Below, one piece after another: positions 57,455 to 64,000 of a DNA stretch of 64,000 nucleotides. Below the pieces are notes generated by a model that did no database searches, was not told the DNA's origin, and saw only the letters and a list, made by a program, of their open reading frames with translations. This DNA is from Bimuria novae-zelandiae CBS 107.79. Taxonomy: Eukaryota > Ascomycota > Dothideomycetes > Pleosporales > Didymosphaeriaceae. Position numbers and translations under genes: made by a program. The stretch covers positions 640,498-704,497 of the forward strand of contig ML976686.1 of assembly GCA_010015655.1 (NCBI GenBank). Reading direction: 5' to 3'. The stretch's first letter is position 1. Each line of letters opens with the position of its first letter.

Positions 57455-59278
57455 ATGCCCTGGACTCTCAGCACCGAGAGCCAACAGAGCTATCCTGCGC
57501 CTCCGGGTGAGGCTCTTTACGTAGTTGCAGGCGATGCCGGCTTAACAGCAGCACGCGTCGCATCGAATGCGTCGCTCATTCTGGGTACACTGGGTATGCA
57601 ATTGCCCGTTATATAGTGTTACGCGATGACTGACGAAACGCAGTTGTACACTCATATGGTGCGAAGCTGGAAGCCGGGAGCGAAGACCTGAGGGTCGTGC
57701 CGGCCGGTTCTACGCCAGCCAAGCTTCACCCAAATGGCGATGGCGATGGGCCTTCTGAAGAGCTGGTACTGCGAGCTAAGACGGACCAACGTGTGGAGAC
57801 GATGATCCTCCGTGACCAGGACAGAATTCTCTCCGTAAACACACCGGGCTCTCTTACCCTGATATGGACTCCTCCGCAAGTGCAAGTTCACTCGTCTGAG
57901 AAGAAGGGGCAAAGTGAAGTCGCGGAGCTCGAGGCAGAGACCGAAGAAGATGAAGATGACGAAGAAGATCTCGATAACACCATCGTGCGGGGAGTCAGCA
58001 AATCACAAACGCGCTCAACGCCTCACCTTTCAGATGCACACTCCGAGGTCATACAAGAAACACCAACCGTGAATCGTATCGATGCCACGGCTTTTCCTAC
58101 GCGAAAAGGTCACCCTGAACTGAGCAAGGAAACGTCCACAGCTACAGCCGTGGTATACTCGACCGCTCCCAATCAACAAAGCATTGTTAACGACCTGTCT
58201 TTGTCGGATGGAGCGTCTGAGGCGGAGAAGTCAGAGACCCCTGTTACGGCACCTCGAAGGTCCCGTCTCACCAAGGTGGACATCCCCAAGTCGAACTCAG
58301 CAGCCAAACGACCAAGCCCTGAGATGGAGACCCCGAACAGTCCGTCACCACGTACCTCGAAGCGCCGGAAAGTCGATAATACCGAAGCTGATGCGACTCC
58401 CGCACAACCCGTTCGTAAGACCGCCCCCAAGAACAAGAAGCAGCCAGCTATCAAGGCTGAGCCCACGCCATCGCGGAGCCAGAGCAGCACCCCGACATCT
58501 TCTGCAAACTCTGGCAAAAGCGCAGCAGCAGCCGTCGATAGTGGCTACGACGGACCCAAGCCACGCGTCGCCCTCAGCAACTCCTCTATCCAGCCGAATG
58601 GACCATTCAGCAAATTCCTCAAAAAGCACGGAGGCAGCATTGTCGAAGCGGTAGAAGGCGACTGCAACATCTTATGGTAAGTCATGCTCACACAACACCT
58701 TGCGTCACTCGCCACAGGCGACGACACAGCCGAGAGTGCTCCTGTACTAAAACCCCCACAGCGTCAAAGACGGCCCCATCCTCAAAACCCCCAAGCTCCT
58801 CCAAGCCGTCGCCCACGGCATCCCCGTCGTAATCGACAAATGGCTCCTCGACTCCGGAAAAGCGACCCACCTCCTTCCCCTCGACGCCTACATACCCCCT
58901 GACCTTGCCGCCGTGTGGAAAATCCCGCAGGACCGCTTATTGAAAGGGTACACGATTTACTTCACACCCACACTCAAGGCACACTACAAATCCGCTTTCA
59001 CCGACATGGAGCAGCTCTGCAAAGCCGTCGGCGCCCGCCGTGTCGTAAGCAAGAAACCCGGCGGCAAGGATTTCGATGCTAAAATGATCTACTTGGCCGA
59101 GGCGAAGGGAGATCCGGATGTACCGGCGCTGCTGGAGTCGGGACATACGTGCTACTCGAAAGACTTTCTCACGCATAGTATTATTGTGGGTGATGTCGAC
59201 CTGGGTAGTGATGAGTTCAAGGTACAGGCTGAGGAGGAGAAGTCTGCGAAGAAGAAGGGGAGGGCGCGCAACGGATGA
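57455..59278 (+). CDS. Tandem-BRCT protein, possible Mdb1/MDC1-like DNA-damage adaptor
   Basis: Exons 57455-57593, 57644-58676 and 58762-59278 give 562 residues; ATG 57428 would add nine. Residues about 1-130 form a compact beta-rich region (GEALYVVAGDAGLT, ASLILGTLGVVHSYGAKLE, ILSVNTPGSLTLIWTPP) that could be FHA-like. The centre is disordered with an acidic run (ETEEDEDDEEDLDNT) and a basic nuclear signal (SKRRKV). The C-terminus has two BRCT repeats: PRVALSNSSI, FLKKHGGSIVEAVEG, PVVIDKWLLDSGKA; then LKGYTIYFTP, LCKAVGARRVVSKKPG, HTCYSKDFLTHSIIVGDVDL. Tandem BRCTs bind phosphopeptides in the DNA-damage response. The architecture recalls fission yeast Mdb1, but this is not proven. Confidence 0.85.
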
Positions 59279-59785
59279 GCGGTGGACGACGAACAAGTGT
59301 GCGGACAAGTTCAGAATATGGGGTGCTGATGATGGGTAATGCGGCGCTTGAGCGTTCGGTGGCAGGCTGTCTATGCGTCACCGCGTATTGCTTCGGGCGA
59401 CGCATTAGTGGACGGCAGGCGGAGATATATTAACGAGCGACACGGCATTTCGGGACATTTCGGAGCATAGCGAGCATTGTACGATTTGTACGATGGGACG
59501 GATACTGTATGACGGCGATACCAGATTTCGTATGACATGGTTTTCGGTCTTCGTATGTAGCATAGCGAGCATTCCCAGCAATCATCTTTCCATACTAACG
59601 CCGCAGCATCCGCCGGCCTACGTGTACTGTCTAACATATAGATGGAACATGTATTCACACATCAGACGAAGCTCAAAGCCTATATACTCCTTGTACCATG
59701 CCTAAACGCCACAAATGCACTCATATCACCATGCCGCGGCAAAGACGCCCACCGCCCCACCAGCTCTATCCGCATCCCTAGTTTC
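59279..59785. other. Convergent intergenic region
   Basis: Between the 3' ends of the BRCT gene and ERV41. No gene recognised. Confidence 0.5.
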
Positions 59786-61225
59786 CTACTCAAACGCCAT
59801 CTTCTGCTCGCTGCTGAACGTCCTCAGCATGCCCATGCCCTCGCGAACCCGCTGCTTGCGTCCCCAGATCTCCATCCCCCAGTCGAACATCTGCCAGCAC
59901 CAGCCACCCGCCACCATAACGCCGCTGATCACATTGACCAGGCGCACGAGCAGCGGGAAGAAGCCGCCCCACTCCTCGGCCACCGTCAGCGTGATGGGCT
60001 CGATGTCAAACTTTACAAAGATGCCGGGGATGTAGTTCTCCGCGACCTTGTGTGATTGCGAGGTTACAGCGTACTGGTTCGTCTTTACGGCGTGGGAGGA
60101 GTGGAAGACGGATTTGGCGGGGTGGTCGGTGTCACGGTTTACGGCTTCGAGGAGGGGCAGGAGCGAGGAGTCGTCGGTATAGATGGTGGGCACGATGGAG
60201 ATGTAGTATTGGAATTTGTAGAAGTGCTCTTCGGTTGTGGCGACGGTGTTGTCGAGGGGGTTGACAAGGGAGGGGTAGTAGGGGCCGAAGGAGAGTTCTT
60301 GGATGTGGTGCGAAAAGTTGAAGCCTGTGAAGTTGGTCAGCTCATGTACGTCTGTGGTCGTTACAGTGCCGAGCGGGGAATGTGAGCACTGTGCTATTTG
60401 ATCAAGCGCAACACGGTTCCGACGTCCTGGCTACCTGGTGTAGATGAGAGTGGGTGTAGAACGTACGTCCGTGGTCCAGATGCTGGCCAAACTCCCGGTA
60501 TCCGTGGCCGCGCGCAGTGATGTGGAAGTCGCCTTGCACCTTGTTGCCATCCAAACTGCCGAAAATACGACATGCGTCGCCCTGGCCGCGCAGTCGCGGG
60601 GTCTTGGGAAACTTCTTTTTCTTCTTTGCGAGACCAAGCTGGTCATGCACATCCTGCAAGTCTTCCAACCCTGGCAAGCCATATTCGCCTTGACCTAGAG
60701 TATGCTTTCCCTTGCCCCACTGACCGAAGTACGTGGGGTCTTTCCGCAGCAAGTCGCCCGCGAGTGTCCTGTCGCCCGCCGCATCCTGCATATTGACATG
60801 TAGGTCTGCGCAGCTCATTGCGACGACGATATCGATGTTTATTTGCATATCGTGGGAGACGCCTTTCTCGACGGAGAATGTTTGCGTAGTTTGGCCGGTC
60901 CACCAGCGCGTTATCTCGGACCAGGAGAGGTAGACGCATGTTATGAGGAGCAGGGCGGTCCAGGAGGAGGAATCGCGGCCGCGGGTGAGGTACGTCTTCT
61001 TGGTTTTGGCTGGGACGTGTTAGTAACTGTCGCATCTGGTACTCATGCCTTTGATTGCACTCTTGCAATACGCTTGACCGGCACTTGCAAAGTACAATTG
61101 CCACCATATAGTCCCGAAGATTGTAAACGAAAACCAAACTTACGGAAAGCATCGAAGCTCGCAATTCCACCCTTGGAAGCTCCAAATGCATCCTCGTCGA
61201 GGCCGCTTTCCGTGAAGCCGTTCAT
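59786..61225 (-). CDS. ERV41: COPII vesicle protein Erv41 (ERGIC-2 family)
   Basis: Exons 61225-61144, 61009-60467 and 60351-59786 give 396 residues. The start is the ATG giving MNGFTESGLDEDAFGASKGG. The first splice restores the family N-terminus FDAFPKTKKTYLTRG. A membrane segment follows (WTALLLITCVYLSWSEI), then a large lumenal domain (SCADLHVNMQDAAGD, ACRIFGSLDGNKVQGDFHIT, FNFSHHIQELSFGPYYPSL). A second membrane segment lies near the end (FPLLVRLVNVISGVMVAGGW). Erv41 works with Erv46 as a cargo receptor that cycles between ER and Golgi and retrieves ER-resident enzymes. Lack of the Erv46 CxxC cluster supports Erv41. Confidence 0.93.
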
Positions 61226-61943
61226 GGTGCCAACAATTGGCGCGTCGCGCAGGAAGGGCACAGCAGGCCCGGTGCGACTCGTAGAGACAAGTCAAAAGGA
61301 GAGTGGGTGAAGCTGGTAAGGTAAGGGAGCGACGACTAGTGTGTGGTGTTCGTATGGTATGCACTTGATCGAAAGGACACGGGTAGTTTCAGCCCTAAGA
61401 GACAGCACGGACCACACCATCGCGGAGGTGTGAGAGCTTCGCCGCAAACGTCGGCTTTCCATCTACGACTCCATTAGGAGTAACCTCTATATCTATGAAT
61501 TCACTTAATGCACGGAGAGCGAATGTCATCAGGCGCTGTAAGTCGTAGGCACTGGGTTCAACGTCATCAAATGGATTTCCAGTTCCGCTGCTTCAACCTC
61601 GGAACCGTTCGTCTCTCAGCAAATCAATAATTATTTCTACATCAATTTAAAAGCATTCAAGCAGTTGTGAGAGAACCCTGTTTCAAATATGAAGAACAGC
61701 CAGTATATCTGATGGCTTTGAGATGGGCGGCCTTCAATCGGGTCCACGGGTAGCTCTTGTCCACGGTACACGCTTCACCGAATCCAGAAGTGACAACCCA
61801 TTCAGAGTTCACTCACACACCTTTGCCCTTCACATCCTGCCATAATAATTTTAAACGTGTCTTCTCCTCACATCAACGCAGATCCGCTGTCCCCGTTCAC
61901 AGCCTCATTCCTACGTATTTACCTTACCCGCACCCCATTCGCC
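61226..61943. other. Divergent promoter region, ERV41 / GNAT gene
   Basis: 718 bp between divergent start codons. No further feature recognised. Confidence 0.5.
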
Positions 61944-62925
61944 ATGTCCGACCATCATGTCGAATATTCTTGCCATGCCTATCGTGTACGCCCGGACGAG
62001 ATCATGCAGGAAGGCTTCATCAGAGACGCTGCCAAATTGTTCTCCTCGGAGTATGGCGTCTGGGGTCGTCATGCAGCGCAAAAGGTGGGCCCATCCTTCC
62101 ATCACGATCGACGCGTCCGAATGAACCATGATCGCCTGAGAAAGGAGTGCGTCCCCGATGGATGTGAGAACATCTACGTTATTGCATTTGGTCACGAGCA
62201 AGACCATCTAGCCGGCTTCGCTTTCAAAACCCGCTTAGCCGGACACGCTTTCGCGACCTGCTGGAAATCTGGAGGAAAGACGGTATGTTGGGTTACGCAG
62301 CTGTGCGTGAAAAAAGCGCACAGAAAACGCGGTCTAGCTACGGAGGTAAGTGAACATCTCCAAGTCATAGCCGAGCCTGGTAGTACACGGGTCAGTTACT
62401 GACAACTGATATCACTATCAGATCTTACGCAGGGTCAAAGACAAAGTTGGTGGAGCCGACTTCTTCGGTATCCTCGGCTCCCATCCTGCCGCCATCATGG
62501 GCGCCTGCCGCGCCTTCGGGGACGGCATCAACTCGTTACACCAGGACATCTCACGGGACGACGCTGAAACCATCATGCGTAGTTCGCCCGTGAGTTATGT
62601 CAGGAATGCCCAATTGAAGGGCTGGCTGTTCTCAGAGGATGGCGATGACCGGACTTCTGATCATAGCGGTTGCTGTGCATTCACCAATTTCTGGGTCGAC
62701 CACACGGAGCCAGAAAGAGTTCTGGAAAATCTACGCGGCTCGCCTTCAGCCGTCTCACAAGTGCTAGTTAAGTGGCCATTAGGCGAGCTACCCGATGGAT
62801 GCGAATTTCTCGTGTTGATCAAGAACAAAGATGCTTCAAGTCCGCCCCAGCATGCGAAATCTGCCAATAAGTTGTTGTTAAGACCCTGTGTGGGTACTTA
62901 TGAGTCACTAGTAGGTAGGGAATAG
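61944..62925 (+). CDS. GNAT-family N-acetyltransferase-like protein
   Basis: Exons 61944-62345 and 62422-62925 give 301 residues across a 76-bp intron. Motif A of the GNAT fold is visible as WVTQLCVKKAHRKRGLATEI, with the R-x-x-G-x-A type acetyl-CoA loop (HRKRGLA). FGILGSHPAAIMGACRAFG matches the later helix-strand part of the fold. The C-terminal 120 residues are less typical and may confer specificity. The substrate is unknown and no targeting signal is seen. The ATG chosen (gccATGtcc) has good context. Confidence 0.8.
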
Positions 62926-63308
62926 AAAGAACACGCTGAGCAACGCTAAACAACGCACGCTGGGTAATTCGACATTCACACGTCCGGTAGCGAACATCAC
63001 GATGGAATATATGTTCGCAGCGCAGTGAAAACTCTTCCTGCATTCTTCACAACTCCTCGTACCTCGCACAAAGTCACCGGGCAAGGAGATTGACATGGAC
63101 CCTCTCGAAGAGGGGAGCTAGGTATGGGCTGATTTCAATGACGGAAATTCTCTCAATACCACTTTATGGGGGTTTTTTTTTAAAATAGGCTATCCATAAG
63201 CAAGAACTTCTTCTGGATCTCCATTCAGGGGTACCTTGAATCATCTATTCACACCTTGTATGCAGCAATAACTCCTTCTACTCGTGGGTATTCCGCAAAT
63301 CTGGCACA
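62926..63308. other. Convergent intergenic region
   Basis: Between the GNAT gene and the metallopeptidase 3' ends. It contains a T8 run at about 63173-63180. No gene recognised. Confidence 0.5.
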
Positions 63309-64000
63309 TTAATGCTCGTGATGCTGTTTAGCACGCGTCTCATCCCAAGGATAAAATTTCCGAATGAACGCAATGTCTTTCGGCGATACACGGGTCCGTC
63401 GCGGAATATACCAGTCTCCCGCCGGTACGATATGGCCCCTATTATCCTTCCGGGTCTTGATAAGAATAGCTTCGTCCAAGGTGGCATCTTCCTCGCGTAC
63501 GTCACTACCTGCCATGGACGGATACATCATGATGGAGTCGATATCAAAGCCGTCAGGGCCATCTAGGACTGGTTTGGTCTCGCAGTTAAGTCCATCACCT
63601 TTAACTAGATTATAAAATCTGTCAAACACGCTCACCATTACTGGGTCCTTGCCTACTGTAGCTAGCGCTCGGTGAGTTGAACTGCTCAACGACCTTATAA
63701 TCCTCGCACAAGATGACTAAGGCTTCCGGGTATTCGATTTTGCGTGCTTCTGCCAGACTGTTTGCTGCTTCTTCCAAGCCGTCGAGCCTTTCGTCACAGC
63801 GGAACTCGACATACTCGTCACGGTCCCATCGTTGAAACTTGTGCGCCATACGGAAGACTATGGCGGAGCGTTAGCGAGAACAAGATATCCTGAATGGATA
63901 TAATACCGACCATGACCGAATTCATGTGCGATATGGCAGGCGTCGCGAGATCGCTGACATGCATGAAGTGCCTCCCTGCATCTTCGCCAGTCCTCCGAGG
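63309..64000 (-). CDS. Astacin-like (M12A) metallopeptidase, 5' end outside window
   Basis: Reading leftward from the window edge, DACHIAHEFGH ends at 63911. It splices over 53 bp to VFRMAHKFQRWDRDEYVEF, creating the zinc motif HEFGHVFRMAH (HExxHxxxxxH) followed by an RWDRD box, as in astacins. Downstream are LVILCEDYKV, the structural region around CETKPVLDG and the Met-turn-like FDIDSIMMYPSMAG, then IRKFYPW near the end (63309). The usual Gly of HExxHxxGxxH is Arg. Continuity between 63660 and 63600 needs either a 31-bp intron (63605-63635), short for fungi, or implies a frame shift, so the gene may be damaged. Astacins cleave secreted or extracellular protein substrates; a signal peptide would lie outside the window. 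Confidence 0.75.

Overview
The window looks like nuclear DNA of a filamentous ascomycete (Pezizomycotina), most likely a dothideomycete. Reasons: intron-rich genes with short GT-AG introns (about 47-110 bp); ascomycete families such as Fta4, Sgf29, an Arf6-type GTPase, a Ste2 receptor, a PHM7-tailed CSC1 channel and Erv41; and a sharp split between GC-balanced gene blocks and AT-rich, stop-riddled transposon graveyards whose decay looks like repeat-induced point mutation (RIP, CpA to TpA). The class-level assignment is inference.

Layout. 1-367 is the tail of a pogo/Fot1-type element. 0.4-19.2 kb is a gene block: FTA4, a repeat protein and an in-frame continuation ORF, a CSC1 channel, a coiled-coil protein, a Piwi-only Argonaute fragment, phosphomannose isomerase, SGF29 and arf6. 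20.1-35.1 kb is a nested transposon island: three solo LTRs of one family with exact 5-bp target duplications, a mariner inside one of them, a divergent fourth LTR, and several pogo-type elements, one with a long open transposase frame. 35.4-38.6 kb has a GT8 glycosyltransferase, a mitochondrial carrier and a doubtful small ORF. 39.5-43.3 kb is a near full-length Argonaute pseudogene. 45.0-52.7 kb is a complete but decayed chromodomain Gypsy element with a SINE-like insertion in one LTR. It is followed by a third Argonaute (Piwi) fragment that starts directly at a pogo-type transposon end. 55.3-64 kb is a second gene block: STE2, a tandem-BRCT protein, ERV41, a GNAT acetyltransferase and a partial astacin metallopeptidase.

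The core genes do not form a pathway. They are housekeeping genes in divergent or convergent pairs. The unusual content is (i) three separate Argonaute/Piwi remnants within 41 kb bracketing RIP-degraded transposons, and (ii) a set of pogo-type transposons whose terminal repeats share one design: a TA target, an ACGT-like tip, two tandem copies of an element-specific motif of about 12-17 bp, and a common inner box close to CACCCCACCA.

Exon boundaries were inferred by eye from splice consensus, reading phase and protein-family expectation. No alignment or database search was run.
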